DNA of 64,000 nucleotides from Alicycliphilus denitrificans K601 (GTDB lineage Bacteria > Pseudomonadota > Gammaproteobacteria > Burkholderiales > Burkholderiaceae_C), in assembly GCF_000204645.1 (NCBI RefSeq), contig NC_015422.1, positions 3,303,001 through 3,367,000 of the forward strand, read 5' to 3'. The notes beneath the pieces were generated by a model that was not told the origin of the DNA, did no database searches, and saw only the letters and a program-made list of their open reading frames with translations. Positions 41,829 through 50,446 of the stretch are shown piece by piece. The position numbers and the translations under genes are program-made. How positions within the stretch are numbered: position 1 is the stretch's first letter; each line of letters begins with the position of its first letter.

Positions 41829-42788
41829 ATGGTCGATACGCCTCGCCGCTTGCTTCTTGCCGCCATTTGCGCGCTGCCCCTGGCCTCGATGGCGCAGGGC
41901 GGCTACCCAAGCCAGCCCATCAAGCTGATCGTGCCGTTCCCCCCCGCCGGCGGCACTGACGTGCTGACGCGCCTGGTTGCCAACGAGGTAGCGCTCAAGG
42001 AGAAATGGACCTTCGTGGTCGATAACAAGCCCGGCGCGGGAGGCAACATCGGACTGGACGCTGTCGCCAAAGCCAGGAAAGACGGATACACCCTGGGCAC
42101 GGGGCAGACGGCCAATCTGGCGATCAACCCGACCCTGTACACGAAGATGCCATTCGATGCGGGCAAGGACTTCGCGCCCGTGGTGCTGCTGGCTTCGCAG
42201 CCTGTGGTGCTCGTGGTCAGGCCGGACTCTCCAATCAAAACCTTGGCCGACGTGAAGACGCAGGCCAAGCAGCTCACGATGGCCTCGGCCGGTACCGGTA
42301 CGGTGGGCCACGTGGGCGGCGAGATGTTTGCCAAGCGTGCCGGGATCAAGGTCATGCACGTGCCCTACAAGGGCGCCGGACCTGCCACCACCGATCTGCT
42401 GGGCGGCGTCACGGACATGTACTTCGCCACGCCGCCGAGCGTCATTTCCCTGATCAAGAGCGGCAAGCTGCGCGCGGTGGCCGTCACTTCGCCCAAGCGC
42501 CTGTCGGTGCTGCCCGACGTGCCGACGGTGGCCGAATCCGGCTACCCGGGCTTCGAGGCGGAGGACTGGAAGGCCATGGTGGCGCCGGCCGGCACGCCGC
42601 CGGAAGCTATCGCCCAGATCAACAAGGCCGTGAATGCGGCGCTCGCCCGCCCGGAGATCGCCGAGCGCCTGCGCGACGAAGGCAGCGTGGCGCGTGGCGG
42701 CACCCCCGCCGAACTCGGCGCCTTCCTGAAGAGCGAGCAGGCCCGCTGGGGGACTGCCGTACGCGAGTCGGGCGCCAAGCTCGACTGA
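41829..42788 (+). CDS. Bug-family (TctC) periplasmic binding protein 1
   Basis: A 319-residue tripartite-tricarboxylate-type binding protein with a signal peptide (LLLAAICALPLASMAQ) and the standard Bug motifs: YPSQPIKLIVPFPPAGGTDVLTRL, VVDNKPGAGGNIG, MHVPYKGAGPATTDLLGG and LPDVPTVAESGYPGFE. These proteins bind carboxylates through backbone contacts. The ligand is unknown. It follows the amidohydrolase in module A; TctA and TctB membrane subunits are not present in the window. Confidence 0.92.
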   Translation: MVDTPRRLLLAAICALPLASMAQGGYPSQPIKLIVPFPPAGGTDVLTRLVANEVALKEKWTFVVDNKPGAGGNIGLDAVAKARKDGYTLGTGQTANLAINPTLYTKMPFDAGKDFAPVVLLASQPVVLVVRPDSPIKTLADVKTQAKQLTMASAGTGTVGHVGGEMFAKRAGIKVMHVPYKGAGPATTDLLGGVTDMYFATPPSVISLIKSGKLRAVAVTSPKRLSVLPDVPTVAESGYPGFEAEDWKAMVAPAGTPPEAIAQINKAVNAALARPEIAERLRDEGSVARGGTPAELGAFLKSEQARWGTAVRESGAKLD

Positions 42789-42820
42789 TACCTTCTTTCC
42801 ACCATGACTCGGAGACATCC

Positions 42821-43786
42821 ATGCCCATCGACAACATGCGCCGCCACATGCTTCTGGCCGGCGCCGCCAGCATGCTCGGCACACCGGCCTTCGCGCAGGG
42901 CAAGCCCATCACCATCATCGTTCCCTATTCGCCTGGCGGTACTGCAGACCTTTCGACACGGGTGATTGCGCAGTTCGCGGCGCCAAGCGTGGGTTCGCCC
43001 ATGGTGGTCGATAACCGCACCGGAGGCGGCGGGCTCATCGGCTGGGGCCTCGCCTCGCGCGCGGCCCCCGATGGCAACACACTGCTGACGGTCGAACTGG
43101 CCTACGCGATTGCCGCAGGCTTGCTGCCGAACATGCCTTTCGATCCGCTCAAGGCGTTCTCCCAGATCACGACGGCCGTCAAGGTGCCGCATGTGCTGGT
43201 GGTGAATCCGAACGTGCCCGCCAAGACGGTGCAGGAATTCATCGCGCTGGCAAAGGCGCAGCCCGGCAAGCTCAACTATGGTTCGGGAGGCAACGGCACC
43301 AACACCCATCTGGCGGGCGAGCTGTTCAAGAGCGTTACCGGGACGGACATCGTGCACGTGCCCTACAAGGGGGCCGGCGCGGTGCTTGCCGACCTGATGG
43401 GCAACCAGGTGCAGGCGCTGATCACCGCGGTGCCCACCGCGCTGTCCCACATCCGCAGCGGCAAGCTCCGGGCGTTGATGGTGACCGGTGCACAGCGCAA
43501 TGCCCTGCTGCCCGACGTGCCGTCGGCCAAGGAAGCGGGCATCCCGGCGATGGACATCGACTACTGGGTCGGGCTCGGCGCGCCGGCAGGCACGCCCCAG
43601 CCCGTCATCGACAAGCTCGGCAAGGCCATCAATGCAGCCTTGGCGCAACCCGAGGCCAGGAAGAAGTTCGCCGAGATGGGGCTTACCGTGGTGGGCAGCA
43701 CGCCCGAGCAGGCGACGCAGTTCGTGCACAGCGAGATCCAGCGCTGGAGCGCAGTCATCAAACAGGCCGGCATCAAGCCGGAGTGA
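42821..43786 (+). CDS. Bug-family (TctC) periplasmic binding protein 2
   Basis: A 321-residue Bug protein with a signal peptide (MLLAGAASMLGTPAFAQ). Motifs: KPITIIVPYSPGGTADLSTRV, VVDNRTGGGGLIGW, VHVPYKGAGAVLADLMGN and LPDVPSAKEAGIPAMD. It differs clearly from copy 1, so a second ligand or a receptor role is more likely than recent duplication. It lies between copy 1 and the CoA-transferase; its stop is two bases before the next ATG. Confidence 0.92.
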   Translation: MPIDNMRRHMLLAGAASMLGTPAFAQGKPITIIVPYSPGGTADLSTRVIAQFAAPSVGSPMVVDNRTGGGGLIGWGLASRAAPDGNTLLTVELAYAIAAGLLPNMPFDPLKAFSQITTAVKVPHVLVVNPNVPAKTVQEFIALAKAQPGKLNYGSGGNGTNTHLAGELFKSVTGTDIVHVPYKGAGAVLADLMGNQVQALITAVPTALSHIRSGKLRALMVTGAQRNALLPDVPSAKEAGIPAMDIDYWVGLGAPAGTPQPVIDKLGKAINAALAQPEARKKFAEMGLTVVGSTPEQATQFVHSEIQRWSAVIKQAGIKPE

Positions 43787-43788
43787 CC

Positions 43789-44991
43789 ATGCCGATCAAA
43801 CCTCTGCAAGGCGTTCGGGTGCTGGACCTGACCAACGTGCTCGCCGGCCCCTTCTGCTGCCATCAGCTCGCCCACATGGGCGCCGACGTCATCAAGGTCG
43901 AGGCGCGGCTGGGCGGCGACCTGGCGCGCCAGCTGGGCGCCGACGTGGAGCTCAACCGCCGCAACATGGGCGTGTCCTTCCTCGCGCAGAACCCCGGCAA
44001 GCGCTCCATCACGCTCGATCTCAAGAAAGAGAGCGCCAAGGCCGTGTTCCGCAGGCTGGTGCGCACGGCGGACGTGGTGGTGGAGAACTTCCGGCCCGGC
44101 GTCATGGACCGCCTGGGCCTGGGCTACGCGGAGTTGCTCCAGGAGAACCCCGGGCTCGTCTACTGCGCGATCTCGGGCTTCGGCCAGACCGGCCCGCTGC
44201 GCGACTTCCCCGCGTATGACCAGATCATCCAGGGCATGTCCGGCGTGATGGGCATCACCGGCGACCAGGAGTCGGCGCCGCTGCGCGTCGGCTACCCCAT
44301 CGCCGACACCATCGGCGGCATCACGGCCGCATTCGCCGTGGCATCGGCCCTGGCCAGTCCGAAGCGCAACAAAGGCGTGTTCATCGACGTATCGATGCTG
44401 GAGGCCACCATGGCGACGATGGGGTGGGCCGTTTCCAACCACCTCGTCGCCGGGCGCGCACCGCAGCCCATGGGCAACGACAACGTGACCGCGAGCCCCT
44501 CCGGAACCTTCAGGACGGGCGACGGGCTGCTGAACATCGCGGCCAACAAGCAGGAGCAGTTCGAGAAAGTCTGCGACGTGCTGGGCCGCCCCGAATGGAA
44601 GCAGGACCCGCGCTTTGCCGAGCGCCACGCCCGGCTCGGGAACAGGGCCGAGCTCAAGCGCCTGATGGAAACCGAGCTGGCCGCCCGTTCGGCCGATGCC
44701 TGGTGGCAGTTGCTCAACGCCGCCGGAGTGCCGTCCGGGCCCGTGTACAGCGTGCCGCAGGCCCTGGACCACCCCCAGATCAGCACGCGGGGCATGGTGG
44801 CCACGTTCAAGGACGCCCCGGGCGTGGGCCGCGACATCCGGCTCGTGCGCACGGGCTTCAAGCTCAACGGGGAGGCGCCTTCCGTGGACGCGCCGCCGCC
44901 CCGGCTGGGCGAGCACACCGACGCGATCCTGGCCGAGCTGGGCTATGCCGAGGAAGAGATCGCATCCTTCAAGCAGCAGGAGATCGTATGA
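43789..44991 (+). CDS. CaiB/BaiF family III CoA-transferase
   Basis: A 400-residue formyl-CoA-transferase-type enzyme that moves CoA between acids through an aspartyl-CoA thioester. The N-terminus LQGVRVLDLTNVLAGPFCCHQLAHMGADVIKVE is canonical; the catalytic Asp is Asp173 in YPIADTIGGITAA. NRRNMGVSFLAQNPGKRSITLDLK and the C-terminal PRLGEHTDAILAELGY complete the fold. It is followed with ATGA overlap by a citrate-synthase-fold lyase, implying that the CoA ester formed here is cleaved next. Confidence 0.92.
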   Translation: MPIKPLQGVRVLDLTNVLAGPFCCHQLAHMGADVIKVEARLGGDLARQLGADVELNRRNMGVSFLAQNPGKRSITLDLKKESAKAVFRRLVRTADVVVENFRPGVMDRLGLGYAELLQENPGLVYCAISGFGQTGPLRDFPAYDQIIQGMSGVMGITGDQESAPLRVGYPIADTIGGITAAFAVASALASPKRNKGVFIDVSMLEATMATMGWAVSNHLVAGRAPQPMGNDNVTASPSGTFRTGDGLLNIAANKQEQFEKVCDVLGRPEWKQDPRFAERHARLGNRAELKRLMETELAARSADAWWQLLNAAGVPSGPVYSVPQALDHPQISTRGMVATFKDAPGVGRDIRLVRTGFKLNGEAPSVDAPPPRLGEHTDAILAELGYAEEEIASFKQQEIV

Positions 44992-45839
44992 GCACGACAC
45001 CGAAAGACACGGAACAGGTGCGGCAGGCCGTGAGGGACTGGTGGCGCACCTCCATCATCGACATGGCGCCGGGCAGCATCCGCTACAGCGGCTACCCCAT
45101 ACAGGAGCTGATCGGCCGCGTCGGCTTCGCGCAGATGATCTGGCTGATGACGCGCGGCGAGCTCCCGAGCGAAGGCGAGGCGCGCCTGCTCGACGCCGCG
45201 CTGGTGGCCGCGGTGGACCATGGCCCCCAGGCGCCGAGCATCGCCATAGCCCGCATGGCCGCCACCTGCGGCGTGGGCCTGAACAACGCCATGGCCTCGG
45301 CGGTGAACGTGCTGGGCGACGTGCACGGAGGCGCGGGTGAGCAGGCCGTGGAGATGTATGCCTGCATCGCGCGGCGGCTGGACCGGGGCGAGGACCTTCG
45401 CGCCGCCGCGAGCGCGGGCCTCGACGAGGCGATCGACCGCCACGGGAAGTTCGTCTCCGGCTTCGGCCACCGCTTCCACCCCATCGACCCGCGCGCGCCG
45501 CGCCTCCTGGAACTGGTGGACGAGGCCGCCCGGGCCGGCGTGGTCGGCGGGCGCTTTGCGCGCATAGGGCGCGCGGTGGAGGAGGAGCTTGCGGCGCGCA
45601 AGAACGGCAAGCGCATCCCGATGAACATCGACGGCGCCACCGCGGTGATCTATGCCGAGCTGGGCTTTCCCGCCGCGCTCGCGCGCGGCCTGTTCTGCCT
45701 GTCGCGCTCGGTGGGCATCCTGGCCCATGCGTGGGAGCAGACGCGGCAGGGAGGGCGCAACAAGGGCCCCATCCCCCGCGAGTACATCTGGAGCTACGAC
45801 GGCCCTGCGCAGCGCGCGGTGCCGGGCAGCCAGACCTGA
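44988..45839 (+). CDS. Citryl-CoA lyase-like, short citrate synthase fold
   Basis: A 283-residue member of the citrate synthase superfamily, much shorter than the roughly 430 residues of citrate synthase. The three catalytic residues are kept: His113 in GDVHGGAGEQ, His161 in SGFGHRFHPIDPR and Asp215 in MNIDGATA. Short members of this type are annotated as citryl-CoA lyase. Coupled to a CoA-transferase it would cleave a citryl- or malyl-like CoA ester to acetyl-CoA or another acyl-CoA and an oxo acid. The precise substrate is unknown. It ends module A and is followed by a terminator. Confidence 0.85.
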   Translation: MSTTPKDTEQVRQAVRDWWRTSIIDMAPGSIRYSGYPIQELIGRVGFAQMIWLMTRGELPSEGEARLLDAALVAAVDHGPQAPSIAIARMAATCGVGLNNAMASAVNVLGDVHGGAGEQAVEMYACIARRLDRGEDLRAAASAGLDEAIDRHGKFVSGFGHRFHPIDPRAPRLLELVDEAARAGVVGGRFARIGRAVEEELAARKNGKRIPMNIDGATAVIYAELGFPAALARGLFCLSRSVGILAHAWEQTRQGGRNKGPIPREYIWSYDGPAQRAVPGSQT

Positions 45840-45892
45840 AACCGGGTCGGATTGATTTCCTCCCGGAATTCGACGTAGAGTCTTGCGGGAAA

Positions 45893-45915
45893 AGCGGTAT
45901 CCGCTATCCTTTTTA
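45893..45915 (+). terminator. Terminator of module A
   Basis: AGCGG-TAT-CCGCT forms a compact hairpin followed by ATCCTTTTTAC. It lies between the lyase stop and the end of the convergent LacI gene. Confidence 0.55.
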
Positions 45916-45929
45916 CATCGATACGTTCG

Positions 45930-46937
45930 TCACACCGCGCCGCAGGAAGCACCCAGGATCAAATCCGACTGGATGACCACCGTGCGCGCATGCGGCGGAG
46001 CCACTTTCTCGATGCGCTGCAGAATGAGCTGCACGGCGGCGCTTGCGCTCTGGTGGAAGTTGTAGCGCAGGGCCGTGACGGGCGGGTACATCAGCTCCAG
46101 CGTCTCCAGCGTGCCGATCCCCACCACGGACATGTCGCGCGGGATGTCCATCCCCGCTTCGCGCACGACGTGCACGGCGCCCGACAGCAATTGGGTGCCC
46201 ACGGCAATGATGGCCGTGGGCGGCGCTTCCAGCCGCAGCATGCGCCGCATGGGCTCGCGCGAGGATTCGAGCCACGACTCGGAGAGATGCACCAGCCGCT
46301 CGTCGAACGCGAACCCCGCATCCTCCAGCGCCGCGCGGTATCCGCGCAGCTTTTCGCGGCCCGGGCGCAGGCGCGGGCCCGAGGCGAACAGCGCCACGCG
46401 CCGGTGGCCCAGGGCAAGCAGGTATTCCATCACCTTGCGCATGCCCTGGCAGTGATCCACCAGCACGCTGTCGAACCCGGGCCCCAGGTCGCGATCGACG
46501 ATCACCGTGGGCAGGCTCGTCGTGCCGAAGGGCGATGACTTCGGATCCTCGTATTCGTGCGACGGCGAGGCGATGATGCCCTCCAGCCGCCGGTTCTCGA
46601 AGAACGCGACCAGTTCCTTGTCGCGCGCCGGCCGCTCCGAGCTGCCGATGAACAGCGAGTAGCCCGCGCCCTGCGCGAGCTTCTCGACCTCTGCCAGATG
46701 GATCGCCAGAAACGGGTTGGCGATGTTCGGCAGCAGGTAGCCGATGGTGCGGCTGTGGCCGGTACGCAGGTGGCGGGCGGTGAAGTCCGGCTCGTACCCC
46801 AGCCGCGCAATGGCCTGCTGCACGCGCTGGCGCACGGCCTGGCTCGCGTAGCCGCTGCCGTTGAGTACACGGGACACGGTGCCGATGGACACCTCGGCCG
46901 CTGCTGCGACATCTCTGATCGATACACGTTCGGTCAT
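45930..46937 (-). CDS. LacI-family regulator of catabolic module B
   Basis: A 335-residue regulator. The HTH (about 5-50) is VSIRDVAAAAEVSIGTVSRVLNGSGYASQAVRQRVQQAIARLGY with the hinge helix TARHLRTGHS, and the effector domain has TIGYLLPNIANPFLA, FIGSSERPARDKELV, TVIVDRDLGPGFDSVLVDHCQG and LGHRRVALFA. It is divergent from module B, and two LacI-type boxes lie in the 90-base gap. Confidence 0.93.
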   Translation of the reverse strand: MTERVSIRDVAAAAEVSIGTVSRVLNGSGYASQAVRQRVQQAIARLGYEPDFTARHLRTGHSRTIGYLLPNIANPFLAIHLAEVEKLAQGAGYSLFIGSSERPARDKELVAFFENRRLEGIIASPSHEYEDPKSSPFGTTSLPTVIVDRDLGPGFDSVLVDHCQGMRKVMEYLLALGHRRVALFASGPRLRPGREKLRGYRAALEDAGFAFDERLVHLSESWLESSREPMRRMLRLEAPPTAIIAVGTQLLSGAVHVVREAGMDIPRDMSVVGIGTLETLELMYPPVTALRYNFHQSASAAVQLILQRIEKVAPPHARTVVIQSDLILGASCGAV

Positions 46938-46949
46938 GGTTTACGCGAA

Positions 46950-47024
46950 TGAAAACGTTCCACAGGATTGCTGATTTTGCACAGCATACATAGGATTTAT
47001 CGTGTGAAAACGCTTCCACAAGAT
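46950..47024 (+). promoter_or_regulatory. Two LacI-type boxes around a promoter
   Basis: Box 1 (46950-46968, TGAAAACGTTCCACAGGAT) and box 2 (47005-47024, TGAAAACGCTTCCACAAGAT) share nearly their whole sequence in the same orientation. Starts are 55 bases apart, about five helical turns. A weak promoter TTGCTG (46968-46973) and TAGGAT (46991-46996), 17 bases apart, lies between them. Binding at both boxes would allow looping and repression of module B and of lacI itself. Confidence 0.6.
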
Positions 47025-47027
47025 CCC

Positions 47028-48020
47028 ATGGAACCAGCGAACCTTCTCCCATCCCGGCGACGTGCCGTGCTGCAGGCACTGGCGGCCCTGGCCCTGCCGG
47101 CAGGTCTGACCGTGCGCGCTGCGCAATGGCCTGAGCGCAGCATCACCTTCGTGCAGCCCTATGCGCCGGGGACCGCGACCGATGCATCCTCGCGCTACAT
47201 CGCCCAGCAGATCTCCGAGCGCTGGAAGGTGCCCACCGTGATGGAGCACAAGGTCGGCGCCAACAGCATCATCGGCACCGAGTACGTGGCCCGCGCGGCG
47301 CCCGACGGCTATACCTTCCTGATCACCTCCACCGGCTTCTTCACCAACGAGGCCATGGTGTCCAAGCTGCCCTACCACCCGCTCGACAGCTTCGTGCCCG
47401 TGGCCAAGGTGGGCGGTGTGCAGCTTCTGCTGTGCGTGCCCGCCAATTCGCGCTTGCGCAGCGCGAAGGAACTGGTGGACTTCGCCAGGGCCAACCCCGG
47501 CAGGCTGACCTATGCCTCCGGCGGCAACGGCAGCTCGCAGCACCTGTCGGGCGCGCAGCTGGGCACCTTGTCGAACACGCAGCTGATGCACGTGCCCTAC
47601 AAGGCGCAGGTGCCGGCGGCAGTGGCCACTGCGTCCGGCGAGGTGGACTTTTCCTTCATCGCCATCGCCACGGCCAAGCCCCTGCTGGCCGCGGACAAGA
47701 TCCGCGTCCTGGCCGTCAGCGGGTCCAGCCGATCGGCCTCCTTCCCGGAGATGCCCACCGTTGCCGAGGCCGGCGTGCCGGGGTTCGAGTGGGTGGCCAA
47801 CACTTTCTTCCTCGCGCCGGCGAACACCCCGCGCGACATCGTCCGCAAACTCTCCGGCGTGCTGGGCGAAGTGGCCGGAAGCGACGGCTACCGAGAGTTC
47901 ACCAAGGGCATAGGCATGGACGCCGACTTCATGGGCGAAGCCGAGTGGAGCCGCACCATCGCGGCGGAGCGGCAGCGCTACCTGCAAGTCGTGCGCGCCA
48001 GCGGCGCCAAGGCGGAGTGA
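47028..48020 (+). CDS. Bug-family (TctC) periplasmic binding protein 3
   Basis: A 330-residue Bug protein, first gene of module B. Signal region RRRAVLQALAALALPAGLTVRAA has a twin-arginine-like start. Motifs: ERSITFVQPYAPGTATDASSRY, MEHKVGANSIIGTEYVARAAPDGYTFL, LMHVPYKAQVPAAVATASGEVDFSF and FPEMPTVAEAGVPGFEW. The pattern PYAPGTATD departs from the usual PF(P/S)PGG(T/S)xD loop, so the ligand pocket may differ. The ATG at 47028 was chosen over an upstream frame that runs through the operator. Confidence 0.9.
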   Translation: MEPANLLPSRRRAVLQALAALALPAGLTVRAAQWPERSITFVQPYAPGTATDASSRYIAQQISERWKVPTVMEHKVGANSIIGTEYVARAAPDGYTFLITSTGFFTNEAMVSKLPYHPLDSFVPVAKVGGVQLLLCVPANSRLRSAKELVDFARANPGRLTYASGGNGSSQHLSGAQLGTLSNTQLMHVPYKAQVPAAVATASGEVDFSFIAIATAKPLLAADKIRVLAVSGSSRSASFPEMPTVAEAGVPGFEWVANTFFLAPANTPRDIVRKLSGVLGEVAGSDGYREFTKGIGMDADFMGEAEWSRTIAAERQRYLQVVRASGAKAE

Positions 48021-48025
48021 CGGAC

Positions 48026-49582
48026 ATGCAATTGATCGATCTGTTCGACCGCGGAGCCACCTATGGCGCCGAAAGCCCCTGCCTGATCGAGCCCGGAGGA
48101 AGCACCTGGAGCTACGCGCAGGTGCAGGACCTATCGCACCGCATCGCCAACGGCCTGCAGACCTGCGGGGTGGAGCGAGGGAGCAAGGTCGGCTTGCTCA
48201 GCGCCAACCACGTGCTGACGTTCGCGGCCATCCTGGGCATCGTGCGCTCCAACGGCATCTGGCTGCCCGTGAATGCGCGCAATGCGCCCGAGGAGAACGT
48301 CAACATCCTGGTGCGTGGTGGCTGCGAATTCCTGTTCGTGCACAGCCAGTTCGCGGCGCAGCTGCCGCAGCTGCGCGAGGCCATGCCGGCGCTCAAAGGC
48401 ATCGTGTGCATCGATGCCGAATTGCCCGGCGTGCCCGGCTTGCAAACCTGGGCCGGGGAGCAGCCGGCCCAGCCCTTTCGCAGCGAAGACCGGACCGACG
48501 ACGTCGTCGCGATCCGCGGCACCGGAGGCACGACGGGGCTGCCCAAGGGCGTGCTGATCAGCCACCGCAACTACCTGGCCATGTATGCCAACTGGTACGC
48601 CGCCATGCCCGTGCGCGAGCGGCCCGTGCACCTGGTGGTGGCGCCGCTGACGCACGCGGCCGGCTCGCTGTGCTTCGCCACCTGCGGCTACGGCGGCGCC
48701 AACATCATCCTGCCGAGCGCCGAGCCCGCAGCCATCATCGAGGCGATCGAGCGCTACAAGGTGACGCAGCTCTTCCTGCCGCCCACGGTGATCTACAAGC
48801 TGCTCGCACACCCGGACGTGCGCAGGGGCGACTACCGCTCGCTGCGCTACTTCGTCTATTCGGCAGCGCCGATGTCGGTGGACAAGCTGCGCGAGGCGCT
48901 GCAGGTATTCGGCCCGGTCATGGTGCAGGCCTATGGCCAGGCCGAGGCGCCCTTCGCCTGCACGATCATGACGGCGGACGAGCACGCGCACATCCTGGGC
49001 GACCCGGCCCTGGGGCACCGCCTGTCCAGCTGCGGGCGCGCCTCGCCGTTCGTGCGCGTGGGCGTCATGGACGCAGAAGGCCGCCTGCTGCCGCCCGGCG
49101 AACGCGGGGAGATCGTCGTGCAGGGCGACCTCGTCATGAAGGGCTATTACCAGGATCCCGAAAAGACCGCCGAGACCCTGCGCCACGGCTGGCTGCATAC
49201 GGGCGACGTAGGCTACCGCGACGAGGACGGCTACTTCTACATCGTCGACCGCATGAAGGACCTGATCGTCTCGGGAGGCTTCAACATTTCCCCGAGCGAG
49301 GTCGAACAGGTGCTGTGGGCGCATCCGGCCGTCAGCGAATGCGCCGTGATCGGCGTGCCCGACAGCCACTGGGGAGAGTCGGTGAAGGCTATCGTCGAAC
49401 TCAAGCCCGGCGTGCCGTGGGACGAGAACGCGGCCCTGGCCTACTGCCGCGATCGCCTGGGTGGCATGAAGGCGCCCAAGTCCATCGAGGTGTGGCCGCA
49501 ACTGCCGCGCAGCACGGTGGGCAAGGTGCTGAAGCGGGAGATCCGCGAACGCTACTGGGCGGGGCAGAGCCGGCGCGTTTGA
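48026..49582 (+). CDS. AMP-dependent acyl-CoA ligase
   Basis: A 518-residue ANL-superfamily ligase that activates a carboxylic acid to its CoA thioester with ATP. Motifs: the P-loop RGTGGTTGLPKGVLISH, QAYGQAEAP in place of the usual YGxTE, LHTGDVGYRDEDGYFYIVDRMKDLIVSGGFNISPSEVE and the final catalytic Lys in RSTVGKVLKREIR. The acid is unknown; the SDR, thiolase-like and DUF35 genes that follow suggest an oxidation-and-cleavage route on a CoA ester. Start ATG at 48026, five bases after the Bug stop. Confidence 0.9.
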   Translation: MQLIDLFDRGATYGAESPCLIEPGGSTWSYAQVQDLSHRIANGLQTCGVERGSKVGLLSANHVLTFAAILGIVRSNGIWLPVNARNAPEENVNILVRGGCEFLFVHSQFAAQLPQLREAMPALKGIVCIDAELPGVPGLQTWAGEQPAQPFRSEDRTDDVVAIRGTGGTTGLPKGVLISHRNYLAMYANWYAAMPVRERPVHLVVAPLTHAAGSLCFATCGYGGANIILPSAEPAAIIEAIERYKVTQLFLPPTVIYKLLAHPDVRRGDYRSLRYFVYSAAPMSVDKLREALQVFGPVMVQAYGQAEAPFACTIMTADEHAHILGDPALGHRLSSCGRASPFVRVGVMDAEGRLLPPGERGEIVVQGDLVMKGYYQDPEKTAETLRHGWLHTGDVGYRDEDGYFYIVDRMKDLIVSGGFNISPSEVEQVLWAHPAVSECAVIGVPDSHWGESVKAIVELKPGVPWDENAALAYCRDRLGGMKAPKSIEVWPQLPRSTVGKVLKREIRERYWAGQSRRV

Positions 49583-49608
49583 GCGCAAACGCAGGCAAGG
49601 AGACGGCC

Positions 49609-50409
49609 ATGACGGAACGACTCAAGGGCAAGACGGCACTGGTGCTGGGCGCGGGCTGCGTCGGCGAGGGCTGGGGCAACGGCAACGCGACCGCGGTGAC
49701 CTTCGCGCGCGAAGGCGCCAACGTGGTGTGCGCCGACATCAACGAGGGGTCCGCAGCGCAAACCGCGGAACTCGTGCGCCGCGAGGGCGGCAAGGCCGTG
49801 CACGTGCGTGCCGACGTTGCCAGCCTCGAACAGCTGGAGCATGCGGCGGCCGTTGCGCTCGAGGCCTACGGGCGCATCGACGTGCTGCACAACAACGCAG
49901 GCATCAGCGTGCGCGGAGGCACGCTGGATTCCAGCGAGGAAAGCTGGGACCGCGTGTACGCCGTCAACGCCAGGGGCGCCTTCCTCGCATGCAAGGCGGT
50001 GATCCCGCACATGCAGCGCCAGGGCGGCGGCTCCATCATCCATGTCTCGTCGATTGCCGCCGTCGGCTGGACGGGGCATGCCCTGCTGTCCTACCAGTCG
50101 TCGAAAGCCGCGCTGAACCAGCTCACGCGCATGGTCGCGGTGCAGCACGCGGCCGAAGGCATCCGCTGCAACTGCATCATGCCGGGCCTCATCGACTCCC
50201 CGCGCATCTACCAGACCATCCTGCCGGTATTCGGCGGCGATGTGGAAAGGATGCGCGCATCGCGTTCGCAGGCCGTGCCGATGAAGCGCATGGGCGAAGC
50301 CTGGGACATCGCCAACGCGGCACTGTTCTTCGCCGCGGACGAGTCCAAATACGTCACTGGCGTGGTGATGGCCGTCGATGGCGGCATCACCTGCTCCCTG
50401 CCGCATTGA
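49609..50409 (+). CDS. SDR-family oxidoreductase
   Basis: A 266-residue short-chain dehydrogenase. The nucleotide site is GAGCVGEGWGNGNATA, an expanded glycine motif of a particular classical SDR subgroup, followed by NNAG (95-98). Catalytic residues are Ser148, Tyr162 and Lys166 in the SYQSSK segment. The C-terminus ends VTGVVMAVDGGITC. It probably oxidises a 3-hydroxyacyl-CoA or a similar alcohol made in this pathway. AAGGAG lies ahead of the ATG at 49609. Confidence 0.9.
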   Translation: MTERLKGKTALVLGAGCVGEGWGNGNATAVTFAREGANVVCADINEGSAAQTAELVRREGGKAVHVRADVASLEQLEHAAAVALEAYGRIDVLHNNAGISVRGGTLDSSEESWDRVYAVNARGAFLACKAVIPHMQRQGGGSIIHVSSIAAVGWTGHALLSYQSSKAALNQLTRMVAVQHAAEGIRCNCIMPGLIDSPRIYQTILPVFGGDVERMRASRSQAVPMKRMGEAWDIANAALFFAADESKYVTGVVMAVDGGITCSLPH

Positions 50410-50446
50410 AGCGGCAACGGCCATCCCGATACTTCAGGAGACCCCC

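Noticed and set aside
44988..45839. Truncated or broken citrate synthase
   Set aside because: The three catalytic residues and both ends are intact; the short length is typical of citryl-CoA-lyase-like proteins.
45840..47027. A long rightward or leftward reading frame across the LacI gene and its operator
   Set aside because: The extended frames pass through the operator boxes and in other frames of lacI; the LacI motifs fix the real frame and start.
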